From Rotaria sordida (taxonomy: Eukaryota; Rotifera; Eurotatoria; Philodinida; Philodinidae): DNA of 64,000 nucleotides. Positions within the stretch are counted from its first letter, which is position 1; every line of letters starts with the position of its first letter. Positions 21,694-35,276 of this stretch are shown here, in pieces. The notes under the pieces are model-generated. The model was given only the letters and a program-made list of their open reading frames with translations. It was not told the origin of the DNA and made no database searches. The translations under genes and the position numbers were made by a program. The DNA is taken from assembly GCA_905250125.1 (NCBI GenBank), contig CAJNOL010000011.1, positions 124,001 through 188,000 of the forward strand, read 5' to 3'.

Positions 21694-24600
21694 ACACATA
21701 CTCTAAATATGCAAATTCATTCAAAATACGTGAATAATTAATATGATAAAATATTGTTTTATCGTTATCCATACTTTCAACTGTGTTAATTGTTTATCAT
21801 ATCTATGTTACACTATCTTTAGGTTTTGTATAATTATCGTGAAATTTGATTGGTTAATCTAGCTTCTTCAAATACACATCGTATATAAAACATTATACGG
21901 TATATTATGGCAAAGGTGTATCCTTTTTCTCTTTCATTTATTTCCTTCCTTAATCCCAGTTGGATCAATCAATGAACAAGAGAAAAAATTAAGACATAAA
22001 ACATCATGCAATACGATATTCTCCAAAAGTTTTCTCTTAGTATTTTTATCTCAGAAAAAAAAATTATTATGAAAATTATCAAGAAGTTTACAATCATAGC
22101 ACGATACTAAAGTTAACCCTTTACATACTTTTATTCGGTCATAATAGTTAGGAACTTCTAAATTTGTATTATCATTGTTATTATCGAATACTGATCACCT
22201 AACAAGTTTAGGCCTCTTGTTCTAGATGATTCATAAGCAGAGGTGTAGAATCTCTTCGCGTGCGTGAACTCGCGTCCGAGGGCATTTTTGAAAATATATT
22301 GTACTCGCAGAAACGGTTTTGGAGATTATTGTCTAGAAATGTTTGTTCGAAGCTATAAAGTCTGTAGGAATTCTTCGAGTTATTTTTCTTTTTTACAGCA
22401 AATTCTATACCTCTATTCATGACACACATAAGCATTTCATTTCTTTTGCTATAAAATGCTAATAACTTCTGATCAAAGACAAATAAAAACTTTTTGTTTT
22501 TACGAAAATATAGTCCTGACTCTCTTCTATCTACGATACAAATTTGAAGTATTAGCTTTTAATAATTATTGAAATAGAACTATTTTGCTATCGAGAGTTA
22601 TCTTTCACAAGTTTGAGGCTCTCTTCGAAAAAAAAACTCATAATTTAACCGAGGGATGTTATTTTCGCTTAAAAATCGCATTAGATACTCGAAAATGTTT
22701 TTAGATTATTCACACAGAATATGAGAATTAACTAGTATCTAGTTCGAGAAAATCATTAAAAATGAGTACTAACTATTAAAACATACATAGAGTGACAAAT
22801 GGGATGAAAATAAGGATCGCCCATGCTATTATATCTTTTGTAATTGATGTCCGTCATAGTCATATAAAAATATTATAATAAAACTTATGGCAAAAATATC
22901 TATAGGTAAAATATTGTCAAGAAGACTTCACAGTCACTCAAATACAAAGTCATCTAATTTATTTTGCGTTTTCTTTTTTTTGTTTTTCATAGACTTATAA
23001 GCAAAATCAATAACATATTTGAGATCAGCAGACAACATTGCATCATCGTGTCTCAATATCTTTTTACGTTCGCAAATTATTCAAAAATTAAGAAATTTGA
23101 AAAAATTGTACTGTATATAGTACACTGTACCAAAATCATTTCTACGCATAATACATTTTAGTTGAAGTGTTTTACAACTGCTACATATTTTTAAGCACAA
23201 TAGTCAACCATTCCCAAGCAGTAGATACCACTTTGTACGATTTTTTTTCCAAATACAGACATAAATGCTCATAATCACCTAGTCCTACATATGAAACTTC
23301 CTTAACTATGTCTGTAGATATAAAAATATCATGTAATTAGCACAACATTTCACTCATCACACAGTATTTCTTCGACAGAATTGCTAGAAAAATATCAATA
23401 TTTGATATTTATTATGTTCTTCGTGTAAAAACATACAATAAAACGAATAGTAATAAGAGTAAAGAGTAACTTTCTAGATCGTCGAAACATAGTTTTAATT
23501 TTTTACATCTTGATAAAGAAAAACTAATCAGATACTGGAATAAATGCATTCTAAAAATATATTGTATACTGAGCACATTGTATATTCATACACATCCTTA
23601 ATATTTGATTGTAAAGTAAGATTAATATTGAGATTATTTTTCATTATCATTCATTATTTTCTAAGGTCATTTGAATAAATTGACTGAGGATAAACTGATG
23701 TGTCAAAGTTTTTTCTTTTCATGATTTTTAGATTAATAAAACCATAACTTTCTAATTGTTTCTATATAACTTCAGTGTTATTTGTTGTCTATTGTTGATT
23801 AGTATTATTTGGTTGTACAATTGATAAATAATTCATCTCACTTGTTGCTAAGTCATTCATCATAGTAGCTTGTTGAGGATGAGAAGCATATATATGTACT
23901 TTAGTGCTGATTCAATTAATAACCAACTTCAGTATGTCACTAAATAGTGGCGTAGACAGAAAATTTTCACTTGAGGAGGGGCTAGCCAGTGGAGGAAAAT
24001 TTCTACTGCATGAGAGGGGAATCTGAATTGTTTGTTACTAGAAGGCAACCGTTCACTCCTCTCCAGTTGCCTGACGACTACGACACTAGTCTCTTATGAT
24101 ATTTCAATGACTTAGATGATCCTATAGAGCATAAATCCATTATCTCAAGTGTATGCTGAAATTATCACTCATTTTGTATTCTCATTCATCTTCTTTCTTC
24201 CATTAATTAGACCTGTTACATCAATTCTGTTTCCTTGAGTCTTCGATGAATGATGACATATACTATTAATTTCTCGTAGAGTGTGCTCGATATTATCATA
24301 CGAGTTCTCTCTCTTCTAGAACATCCTAATTCTACCCATCATTCATATATATACATCGCCTCAGAGTTTCAAAGCATTTTTGTTTGTTCCAATAGCAACC
24401 TTGTCCTCAAAGAGTTAATGGCAGTAATAAACGTTAAACATCTTCTTTCATTCACAATAGTATACGAGAATTTTATTTCATAATCTCTGTTACGAAAGTC
24501 TTTGCGCAATATATCTGTTTGATTTTCGTTCACTTACATATCACTGGAGAAAATCAGAGGTAATCTACTAAAATCAGAATTTCATGCTCTATCTAAGTAT

Positions 24601-26051
24601 ATATTCAGAATTTTCTTCAGACTTAAAGTTAATTCATTGAGAGCAAATCTTTGACGGAAGCCAAACAACAACATCTGTATAGAATTTTTCATCTACAGTT
24701 CAGTTTTGTATTTTGAATCAAACTGCCTCAAACCAAACTATCAGAAAGTCTTTTCTTCATATATCAGTTTATTGAGCAATGCCTGCTCTGCAAAATGCTC
24801 AGTTTGCTTCTCTTGTGTCATATTACTACAAACGATCGAAATCTATTACGTTCTAAATATAAAATATTCGAAACAAAATAATTTCATTGAAAAATCTCAT
24901 CTCACATAAAGAGTATCTGTTCGAAAGAGTTTATAATTTTTGATTCTTTCGAGTTCTAGCTTACTGTAACACATGATTTGGTAGAAAATTACATTCTTTA
25001 CAGCACTAGAAAGTCAAAACTATTCCAAAATCTCATGCATAGAAATTATGAATGACAGAAAAAAAAGGTCTATGTTACTTAGTACAAATAATATTTTTGA
25101 TTTATTTTAATAATTGCTCAGAGCTATCCAACCATAAGTTACAAAAAACAAATGATGAAAATACCTTTAGAAAGAGCATTGAATTCTGATTCTAACTTAC
25201 TATTTGTGATTCTCTTCAACAACATCTAAGTGTCCGAAAAAAAAGCATATACATTTACCGGGACCTTTTTTTAATTTACCACTTTGTACACGTGTTATTT
25301 TTCATCCTTATAAAAAATTTGTTCTCAATAAAATTAACTTTAAGACAGACAAAAGTTCCAAATATATAATTAGAAAGAACATGAAGTTCTGATTCTAACT
25401 GGTTACGTTTACTTCTCTCTAATGATTTAAAAGTAGGCAACAATTGACTAGACTTGTTGTAAAAAGACTTTGACAACAGAGGTTAGATTAAATAATAATA
25501 ATATTATTTTTCGAATCAATTCAATACATTTCATCTCTATTCACTATAAATGTCGACTGTGTAAGATATTCTAGCATTTGATTTTGATCATTTTCGTTCT
25601 TGTCACTATTGCCTTCATTATTTGACCTAGAATCTCTTGTCTAAAAAATCTTCATGACTTTGATTTGGATGAGATAAATTACTACGAAAAATATTGGATT
25701 CATTTTCGTTGTCAGTTTCATCACAAGTATATTTTAATGCATACTTTGTCATTAGTAAATGATCTTTCACATTGGCAAAGTTTATTTCTAGGCGTCTATT
25801 GAAGTATTGAATCTTTGTACGAAGAAACATTTGTTGTTTTATTGCTCAACGAAAAAAAAACAGACGCGATAACAAAGCATTCGATCTTTTTTCAACACTC
25901 ATTATATCACATAAGCAACAAAGTCTCGTTTTCATCTTGTCTAGTTAAATAGATGCAGATGAAATGCATCTAAGACATATAAAGTTTTTTAAAAACTTCA
26001 CTGAAATTAACTTTTACACAAGAAAAAAAAAACAGACAAAAGAAAAACTAT
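21694..26051. other. 4.3-kb gene-free stretch
   Basis: Apart from a small putative MITE at 23947-24086, I see only AT-rich sequence with frames under about 75 codons and no domain. A decayed coding trace cannot be excluded around 24280-24480 and 25276-25830. This is the boundary between the gene-poor left and the gene-dense right of the window. Confidence 0.45.
23947..24086. repeat. Small TA-flanked inverted-repeat element
   Basis: The left end GTGGCGTAGAC and the complement of the right end GACTACGACAC match in 10 of 11 bases, each flanked by TA. The terminus resembles the GTGGCGTAGCC end seen in several animal DNA transposons. Only 140 bases, no coding. GC content is higher than in its surroundings. 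Confidence 0.4.
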
Positions 26052-28678
26052 TTAATCAGTTGTTGTGCCTTTGGCTTTTTTCGGTGATTTAAATTCAGTT
26101 GATTGTTCTTCTTCTTCTTCTTCTCCTTCTTCACCTGATTCATTATCACCATTTTCTTCTAAGATAAAAAAAAATAGTAATTTTCTGATGTAAATGAAGA
26201 TCGATGAACACTAACCTTGATCACGTTTTCGTTTTTGTCCACCACGTCGATTTCGTTTTCCATGTCCACCACGTCCACCACGTCCACCTCGTTTACCTCC
26301 ACCAAATCGTTCACTTTTCTTTGTTCTCTGTGCTGCACGTTTTTCATTAGCTTCTTTCCAAAATTGCACTTCTTCATCACCTTCAACTATACGGCAAATC
26401 ACTTCTTTATCATCAATCATCAGTTTGCCTTGTCCAGCAGCTAAGACTTTTTCTAAAACATCTTTAGCTGTATTAGCTTCATTTAATCGTACCCATGCCT
26501 AAACATAATCATTGAATGATTATTCTGTTTAAATTCTATAATTTATAATTTACCTCAGCATCACCTTTATTAAAATCAATCCAAGGCATTTTTGTAAATG
26601 GATTAAATTTAGCTTTAATTAATTCACGTGTAACATTAGCAGTCATACCTTTAAAATAAAAAACAAATAAATTATTTCAAAAGAAAAGATATCGTATCGA
26701 TTCAAACCAGCAAGATGAATAACAGCACCGGATAAATTTTCATTATTTAATTTTTCCAAATGTTCATTTGTCTTTTTTTCTAATTCGTCTTTTCGTTTTT
26801 CTTTTCGTGCTTGTTTATCATATTTTTGTTTTTCTTTTCCATCATCTTCTATTGATTTTCCACCAGTTGCTAATTCTAATGCTTTTTTCTTATAAAAATC
26901 ATCTTGTAATGAACATTCTAACATAGAACCATCTTCATATTTAATTGGTTTTTCTTTAGATTTTTCGACAAATTCTCGAGCTTTTTCATCAGATGAAAAA
27001 ACAACAAATGCAGCACCATTAAAATCTTTTGATTTAAATTGTTTTTTCATTTGAACACTTTCTATTGAACCAAATCTATAAATTAATTTAATAAAAATAA
27101 AAAAAACATTATAATAATGATTTGAGAAAATCAAATAGATTTTACTGTTCAAAGAAACTAAGTAATTTATCAATGGTTATATCAGCTGTCTTAGGAAAAC
27201 CTTTGACATAAACCGTACGATTACGTAACATTAATTCAAGTTCAGCTTGACTATTTGGTAATGGACGTTCTGGACGACGACGAATTTTATTTTCGGCTTC
27301 ATCGATTTGTATGAGACCCGAAATAGATTTTTTTAATGCATTTATTATTGTTGCAAAATCAGTTGATAATGATTGAAGACGTTTAAATGTTGTTAAAACA
27401 GATAATGGAATCCAACCATCATCTTTTGTCATTTCATTTTTGAGAAATTTATCTCGAGTCATGTTAACATCACTAAGATAATATTCGATTTGACGGATGA
27501 TCTTTTTATCAAGATCAGGATCTGATGATGATGATGAAATTGTTTGAGTTAAAGTTGTTGCAACATTTTCCCCATTTTTTCTAAAACAAATATATGAAAA
27601 AAAAATCATTATATGTAGTCTATATTCAATAAATTTAATATAAGAAAAGTCGATCATCGAGAAATTTAATTTTTCCATTAAGGAAAGTCACCTGAGAAAT
27701 ATTTTTATTTACAATCTGATTTCAACCAAAATTTCAGTGAATGTTAGTCTTGGCTAGAATAGGTTATGAGTAAAATATCTTCCCAAATATTCAAGATATT
27801 CACGAATTATAGTCAATACATTGCCAAAAAAGTACTCTGCACGCAAGAGCAATTTTCAAAATAAGGATATGAACTAATATGTCGGAGTGGTTGTTTAATT
27901 GTAGAGTACACCTAGAACCAGATCGTAATAGAGATCGCTTTTTGAATTTTTCTTTGTTTGTTTTTTTGAAAAAGCTTTCTCGAAAAATTCTCAAATTTAT
28001 GACCAAAAAATCTCTAATTAAAAACAAACATCTAAGTTTTTTATTTCAGAAAAAGAAAAATTCAAAAGTCAGGCTCTATACGATCTAGCCCTAGCTGTTT
28101 GCTGTGTAATAAAAACAAAAAAATTGCCACTTTCATATTGAGTTGATATTAAAAATAGTACCGCCGCATAAACGGTATACTCGAAAAAGCTGATATAGAG
28201 AAAAACAAAAAAATGTCTTCATTCGAAATAAGTCTGCTTATGTTACCTAATATTTGCACACTATTCGTCAAGTATTATTAGGTGACATATTTGTGAATAT
28301 ATCATAATACTCTTAGAAGTAAATATCATGCCAAAACTGTGGTCGTAGTTCTCTTATACGTAGATATGAGTGACGGCAAGGTTTTTATTCTGCTCACATC
28401 CTTATTGAAGATTTTGTCTTCTCAATTACATATTTGCTTCTAAATAAACTATAACACTTACTGATCAGTTTTATCAACTGTTGTAGTTGTAGTAACTGAG
28501 TTATCAGAATTTATCTACAAATAAAAAAGTTATATTTGAAGAAAAATCTTACAATTTTTGTTTTGTTTCATACTGTTTTAGTTTTTGTTACTGTTGTAAC
28601 TACATCACCATCAACAACAGTTTCTTCGGTTGATGAAATAGTTTTATCATTCGTTACTGGTACCACAGTATCTGTCAT
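26052..28678 (-). CDS. SSB: La autoantigen homolog (RNA 3'-end chaperone)
   Basis: Seven exons (28678-28574, 28514-28462, 27580-27146, 27075-26708, 26648-26554, 26498-26216, 26158-26052) give 481 residues. After an acidic/Ser-Thr leader comes the La motif (RQIEYYLSDVNMTRDKFLK, DGWIPLSVL, F-R--SLSTDF), then RRM1 (RTVYVKGFPKTADI, NGAAFVVFSSDEKAREFV). A lysine-rich linker leads to the second, atypical RRM (AGMTANVTRELIKAKF, AWVRLNEANTAKDVL, ICRIVEGDEEVQFW). The tail has RGG-like repeats (GGGKRGGRGGRGGHGKRN), a basic nuclear signal and an acidic end closing with SPKKAKGTTTD. La binds the UUU-OH ends of RNA polymerase III transcripts, protects pre-tRNAs and assists folding and IRES translation. 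The 0.88-kb second intron contains only AT-rich sequence. Confidence 0.93.
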
Positions 28679-29379
28679 TGTTTATGATTTGTTTTCTTTT
28701 AATCTAGAAGACGAAACAAAAATAGTGACTGGACATTTTCCTTCACGTGAAAAGAACAAAAAAAATCTTGTTTAGATCCACAAAAGACAATATTTGTATA
28801 TGTAATGAGAGAAAGAATATGAACATCTTTGAAACAAACCATAGAAGCAAAACAAAATATGAAAATGCACTTCCATACTCACACACAACAGAATGCATAT
28901 ATATATATGTATACTAACAGAGTTTCTTCTCCAGCGATTTTTCTTCTTGCAACAAGGAACATGCCTATACTTGACAAATATTATAAATACACGAGACAGA
29001 CGCACAAAGATTGACAGGATTCTACTTTCTATAGGAAATATACATAAAGAACCATTTATAAAACATATAAAAGAAATGAACAATTCAAAAATAGATGTCT
29101 GGTGACATATGTACCTTTGGCACATATCGATGGAACGTAGAATTATAAATAAATGATATACAATCAAGAAAGGCAATTTGCTCTTCAATGAAAACAAAAT
29201 AAACGCAGACAAAACCATCAAAAGAGAAGAAAAGACACATAAAAAAAAAAAAATTTTAGCACACAAAAAGAAAAGCAAGAAAAGAAAATGGACGCCATAG
29301 TTTTGATTGACAGAACGAAAGAAAAAAAACAAGTCACTGTTATTATTATTTCGTTATGAAAACTTTCAAAATTCTTAAA
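28679..29379. other. Gap between La promoter and DLK 3' end
   Basis: About 700 bases holding the La upstream region and the DLK 3' untranslated region. Adenine-rich; frames here (for example 28772-29332 on the - strand) are phenylalanine-rich products of poly-T and are not coding. No distinct element seen. Confidence 0.45.
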
Positions 29380-32300
29380 TTATTCATGATTAGGCCATTC
29401 ATGTTCTGGTTCACTATTTACTAGTGATTCACGTGATTCAGGTCGATCATCAGATAAATGACCACCTTCATCAGAAAACATGCCTAATTAAAAATAATTG
29501 ATATATTTTCTATGAATGATAATAATAACAAACAATTATTTTTTACCTTCATTTTTTAATGATAATAAATTTTTATTATTTTCATGATAGACTTCACTTT
29601 CAGATGAAAATATTCCATTTGATTCTCGATTTAAATTTTCATGTTTAGCTCGATGTTTTTCATCATCAAGTACATAATTATCACTTGGAATTTCTTCAAC
29701 TTCACCTTCTTCAGATGAACTATAACGGGCATGCTAAAGAAGAGAAAAGAAAATTTTTTAATTAAATAAAAGAAAAGAAAAAAACAAAAGAATAAGTTTA
29801 ATTTACTTTATTAAATGTTTTTCGTTGTTGATAAGATGGACTTCGATCATTTATTGTTGGTGTTGATAATTGAAAACTAACATTTCTTGGATATTTACGT
29901 AGATCATTTGTTTTTTCATTATCATTTATACGATTTTTATTTTCTAATTCATCTATTTGTGGAGTTTGTTGATCAATGGAATTTGATCTAATCGAACGTA
30001 TTGTTATTGAAGATGGTGATGATACTTTATTAGTGTTTAAATTAAAATTACGCCGTCGACGTTGTCGAGAAAGATTATGATGTTGATTGTCATCGAAATT
30101 CTCTGGATCACTACTAGATGATTTACGTAAAGCATAAGTAAATATAGTTGAAGGTCGTTCATGAATTGTTGGTGATATTTGTGAAATTATTGAATTGGGA
30201 AGATCAAGTTTAAGAGTTTTAGGATTTAATTGTCGACTATGAATTTTTGATTTCGAATCTACATCAGCCGAAATCGATGGTATTACAGATTTCATTGATG
30301 TCATAGGAAATATTTCGGCTGGTGAATTGAATGTTTGACTTTTTGGAAATATTTCTTCGATCATGTTTGGTGTTACATTTATAGAAGCACGTTTTTTTTC
30401 TTGATCTGCAATTGCAGAAAGACTTGGTGGTGTCCATGATGCTGCACTTCCTTTACTATTATTACGACGATGTCCTGGACCTTTTTTACGTCGTTGTATA
30501 GTTTTAATACTTGGTGGATCTTGATTAGTGTTTGTTGTAGGCAACAATGATAATGACGTTGGAATATTATTTGAATGAATTGAAATGTTATTATATGAAC
30601 TAATTGACGGTTGATTATTCAACGCTGTATAATGCAATAAAAAAAAAGAAACATGCAATTTCAGAAAGAAAAATATTGTATTGCACGAGATTGTAATTTC
30701 TTTGGTGTTGTGCAATATGTCTAAATTATTTTTTCTTTATATTATGACGTCAGGAAGTATTTTTTTTACATCTAAAAATGTGGTTTCTTAACTGATCATT
30801 GAAAAAAAAACCACTGATGGAAGACATATTATTACAAAAAAAAGAGTTTTAATGATTTCGAATAGAACTTGGAAAATAAAAATATATTATTGGTTGAATT
30901 AAACAGGAATATATTGATCAATAGTAATCATTTGTTTTCCTTTATAGTTAAAGAATGCTTGTCGGTCATAAGGGATTTCAGAAAATAATTTTTATGTATG
31001 AATTGTACTAATGAAAATTCATAATTTTGTTCTAATTAACTACTGTATTGAACTCATAAAGTTTTGTCGTAAAAAAAAAGTCTTTATCCAATCTGAACCA
31101 TTTCAACAAATCATGCTATTGAAATTCCTTTTCTTTTTTTTTTAACTTAAAGTATATTTTTGGTATTATGCACGTTCAAGGTAAAGCTTATTCATACCTT
31201 TAATATTTAATGAATGTATGCAGTAGAATTATCTGATTTGCAATTGAAAAAATTTAACTTACATCCATTATTTGATTTAGTTGAATGTCCTTGTTTTGTT
31301 GATATTTGAGATAACTTCATAATTGGATCATTTAAAGCAAAACTTGCCGCTTTGATTAATTGTAAAGATTTTTTCCGTGCTTCTGATATAGAATTATTTG
31401 ATCGTTTTTTTCCATTATTCTTTCCTGATGATGAATGATGTTGTATATTAAGTAAACGTTCTTTTTTTTTAATTTCTTGTTCACGTTTTTGTAATTGCAT
31501 CATTAATGATGATAATTCAACATAAAGTGTATTAACTTGTTGTAATTTTGTTTGATAATGTGATCGTATATCAGCAATATGTTGTAATTCTTCTTTACGT
31601 TTTTTCATTAATTCATCATTTGTCATTTTAAGTGTTGATGATATATCAATTGTTGGTAAACGTGCTAATTGTTCATTAATTTCAATTGACCATACACGTG
31701 TTAATTCAGTATATTCTTGTTCTTGTTCAAATAAATTAATTTCTGGTTCACTAATATTTAAATGTTTTATTATTTGTTGAAATGATGGTCGATTTAATGG
31801 TCGTTGATTCCAACACATTGTCATTAATAATTTAAAACCTTCAGGAGCAGATGATGGAATTGGTAATGTTAAACTACCTTTACCAACACCTAAAAAAATA
31901 AAACGAAAATTATTGATAAGAAATAAAAATAAAAATAAACTTACCCCACATAACTGCACTTGGATCTATATTATGATATGGTACTGCACATGTTAAGATT
32001 TCCCAAAGAACAATACCAAATGACCTAAAAAAGAAAAAGAATATGATCTAGTGAAAAAAATGAATTTTCAATTGAGTATGCATAAATAAATTATCAATTA
32101 AAAACTATAGTTTACTTCTCAACCAATAGAAAACGGACGTTTGTCATCAAGGAGGAAGTGCATATTTGGAACTTCCAACACCATAGCACCTTTTGGTACT
32201 GATACATATTTGAACTTCGACTGAAAATTAAGGTGATAACTATGAGTGAGAGTCTTACTCTTTCAATTCGATTTTTTTGTTATAAAATTTGACTAAATGC

Positions 32301-34035
32301 TTTCGAAGTCAAGAAATTCGAATCTCTAATCGGTTTTTCAAAATTCTTGAATCCAATACTTCCGGTCAAGGAAGCTTATTTCAAACAAAATAACTTAATT
32401 TTATGAAATATGAATAAACTGTAGGAAACCCACTTCCAGTGACCGGAATAATCGAATTCAAGAATTTTGAAAAACTAATTAGAGACTCAAGTTCCTCGAC
32501 TTTGAAAGCATTTTGTCAAATTTTATATAAAAAAAAAAATCGAATTGAAATAGTATGACTCTCATCCACAGCTATTACATTAATTTTCAGTCTAATTCCA
32601 AATATGTATCAGTATCAAAAGGTACTATGAGTTTCAAATCTACACTTTCTCCTTGTTGTTATCTGATTGATTAAATAAACAATAAATGACAAATTTTATA
32701 GATTAGCTTATCGAATTTCATTCTTTCGTATCATAAAAATCTTAGGTCGTTAATCTTTTTCATTCTTATTATAATAACCAAAGAAAAAATCTTTTTTTGT
32801 TTTTATAGAATAAATTCTTTCTTTTCAAGAAATTGTTTCATACCAAACATCAACTTTTTCTGAACAAGGTTCTTGTCTAATAACTTCAGGTGCCATCCAG
32901 GCTGATGTTCCATTAAATGACATAATTTTTCCTTGTTTAGTTCCTAACTGTTTACTTGTACCAAAATCAGAAATTTTTAAAATAGAATTATCAGCAATAA
33001 GAATATTTGGTGATTTTAAATCTCGATGAACGATTTTATTTGAATGTAAATAATTAACACCATTAGATATTTGTTTTGACCAATCAAGAATTTGTGTTGG
33101 TTTTGTACAAGAACTTTTTTCACGACGTCTTTTTAATACATCATATAATGAACCATATGCACAATATTCCATAACAATATAAAATAATGGTGAAGCAATA
33201 GAAACACCTTAAAGAAAAATCAAAATAGCTGAATATATGAGAAAAGAAAAAAAAATAGAATAAAACTAAAAACAAACCTCGAAATTTAATAACATTAATA
33301 TGATTTAATTTTTTTAAATGTTTTATATTTGTTTCTTCTTCACTTTTTACTCGTTTACATGCAACATTTTGACCACCAAGTTTACCAAGATAAACTGAAC
33401 CTTCAATTCCAGTACCAATCAATATTAAATCATTCATTATACTATCAATTGGAATTTCCCAATCATCGACTGGTTTTGATAATGTATTTGTTGCATCTCT
33501 AGCAGATTTAATATTTTCACCAAGTTTATTTACTGCAGAAAATATTGGTTTTAAACAACCGAGAAATGTATCGATTAAACCATTGTTATCATCACTATTT
33601 GTATCACCATTATTTGTAACGCCTTGATATTTAACTTCAACCTGAGATAGTTCATCATCAATTGTTGTTAGCGAGGGCCTTCGAAATACTACTGGTGGAT
33701 CACGTGCACCTGTTGGTGTTGATGGTGCTGAACAAGTTGTTAATGGAGCAATAGATTCTTTCGTTAATGTAGGTGGTTCATGTTCATCTTCTTCATCATC
33801 ATCATCATCTAAATCAATGCTTTCCATTGAATCCATTGTTAACGAACTATAAATTACATATCATCGTATAGAAAAAGAAAAATAAGAAGAAGAAAACTAA
33901 CCCGAGATCCATATGTGGTTCATTAAATGGATTGTGATCGAGTTCATCGGATGATGAAATACCGTTAAGAACAGCCGTATTAAGTGGTGGATTCAAAATG
34001 ATAGTCTCATCACTTAAATCAGGTGCTGGCGACAT
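29380..34035 (-). CDS. DLK/LZK-type MAP3 kinase
   Basis: Eight exons (34035-33902, 33846-33278, 33207-32844, 32024-31945, 31889-31263, 30624-29807, 29733-29547, 29483-29380) give 960 residues. An acidic N-terminus leads to a kinase domain near residues 174-430: DDWEIPIDSI, glycine loop GTGIEGSV (189-196), ATP lysine in ACKRVK (209), HRDLKSPN (295-302), DFGTSK (315-320), APE (340-342), then WSFGIVLWEILTCAVPYHNI. It continues with the DLK-specific helical and leucine-zipper region (MKKRKEELQHIADIRSHYQT, LYVELSSLMMQLQKREQEIK), which mediates dimerisation. The long tail is disordered, with a C-terminal acidic end. DLK/LZK (MAP3K12/13; worm DLK-1, fly Wallenda) senses axon and cytoskeletal damage and feeds JNK/p38. 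Vertebrates have two paralogs; this cannot be assigned to one. Intron 3 (818 bases) hosts an inverted-repeat element. Confidence 0.93.
32122..32674. mobile_element. Inverted-repeat element inside DLK intron 3
   Basis: Lies wholly within the intron 32843-32025. Left-arm words such as ATCAAGGAGGAAGTG, GGTACTGATACATATTTG and GAAAATTAAGG recur inverted in the right arm (CAAATATGTATCAGTATC, CTTTCTCCTTGTTG). Arms of about 260 bases meet near 32398. No open frame. Ends are approximate and the target duplication unresolved. The host splice sites are untouched. Confidence 0.6.
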
Positions 34036-34579
34036 ATCTACTAAATAACCTTTAACTTAAACGCCGCTACCTAGAGGTAGCTTCTAAAAACAAATATGGT
34101 TATGTCGCAAAACTTTTTTGTATAATTTTTAAATTGTCATGTCTTTTTTCCGCTCGTTTCTTTATATGTACGCTGATGTTATGGTAGCAAATAACTTAGA
34201 GCCATAAAACACCAATATATTTGTTTATTTATTTTCTGTTAACCAATCAAATTTTATAAAGAAACCTCTTGATTGTTCTGCTACATTAAAATAATATGAA
34301 CTAAAAGAAAATTTCAAAATAATTTTTCTATGTAACTAAATATTAAAATTCACTTAATAAAATATAAAAAAATTTTCGAATCAAAACTTACTTATGCAAC
34401 CTCCTTGAAATTCTGTCTTGACTATATGTAAGACGATGTTTGCATGAGTCATTCAATATTCTTTTGTTCGTGTACTGATGTGCATTTCTTTCTTATCTTT
34501 TACGTAAAGTTTTTTTTTTTTTTTCTTTATAGAAAATATAGCTGCTGTTTAATTTAATTCCTTCAAATCAATAACAACC
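34036..34579. promoter_or_regulatory. Divergent DLK-TCTP promoter region
   Basis: Only 544 bases separate the DLK start codon (- strand) from the TCTP start codon (+ strand), so both promoters must lie here. On the TCTP side a run of T and C ending in CTTTATAG (AG at 34531-34532) precedes the ATG by 47 bases and looks like a splice acceptor for a leader exon or a trans-spliced leader. No TATA box is obvious. Confidence 0.55.
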
Positions 34580-35276
34580 ATGAAAGTCTTTATTGATGTA
34601 TTTACTGGTGATGAATTATGTAGCGATTCATACCCAATGAAAGTAGTTGATGATGTTTATTATGAAGTTGAAGGCAAAGTAAGAAAATTTATTTCCAAGG
34701 AGAAAAAAAAACAAAAGATTATTTCATGAAAAAATTTTTAGAATATTGTCGAAAGCAACGATATTGATGATGCATTGATTGGTGGTAATAAAGCACCCGA
34801 AGGTAGTGAAGCAGTGGACGACGATGGTGGTATTGCATCATCAGCAATAACTGGTATTAATGTTGTTTTAACTCATAAATTATTTGAAACATCATTTGAT
34901 AAAGCTGGTTTCAAAGATTGGTTAAAAACATATTCAAAAAAGTAAAATAATTTTATTTTATTTATAATTTTATTTTTGTTTTATATTAGACTTAAAAATT
35001 ATCTTCAAGAAAATGCACCTAATCGTGTACAACCTTTTCAAGCAGGCATGACAAAATTAGCCAAAGAAATTCTCGGGAAATTCGATGAATATCGTTTTTA
35101 TCTTGGTGAAAATATGAATACTGATGGTATGGTTGTACTTCAATTTTATCGTGAAGATGGTTTGACACCAGTATTTATCTTTTTCAAAGATGGACTTAGA
35201 GAAGAAAAATATGTAAGTTAAATATTTTTTATTATTTTTTTAAATTCTTACTTTTTTTAAAATTTTTATCTAGTGA
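34580..35276 (+). CDS. TPT1: Translationally controlled tumor protein
   Basis: Exons 34580-34678, 34742-34941 and 34990-35212, plus either a three-base stop exon (35274-35276) or read-on into the intron to a stop at 35219-35221, give 174 or 176 residues (human 172). Conserved landmarks: start MKVFIDVFTGDELCSDSY, YYEVEGK, the basic-loop neighbourhood IDDALIGGNKAPEGSE, TGINVVLTHKL-ETSFDK (TCTP signature 1), and GENMNTDGMVVL-FYREDG-TP (signature 2) followed by FFKDGLREEKY. TCTP is an abundant cytosolic calcium- and tubulin-binding protein linked to growth and cell survival. The ending EKY fits the usual EKC end if the donor at 35213 is used. Confidence 0.94.

Noticed and set aside
28772-29332. 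186-codon - strand frame rich in Phe
   Set aside because: Product of A/T-rich untranslated DNA between two genes; no motif and no splice logic.
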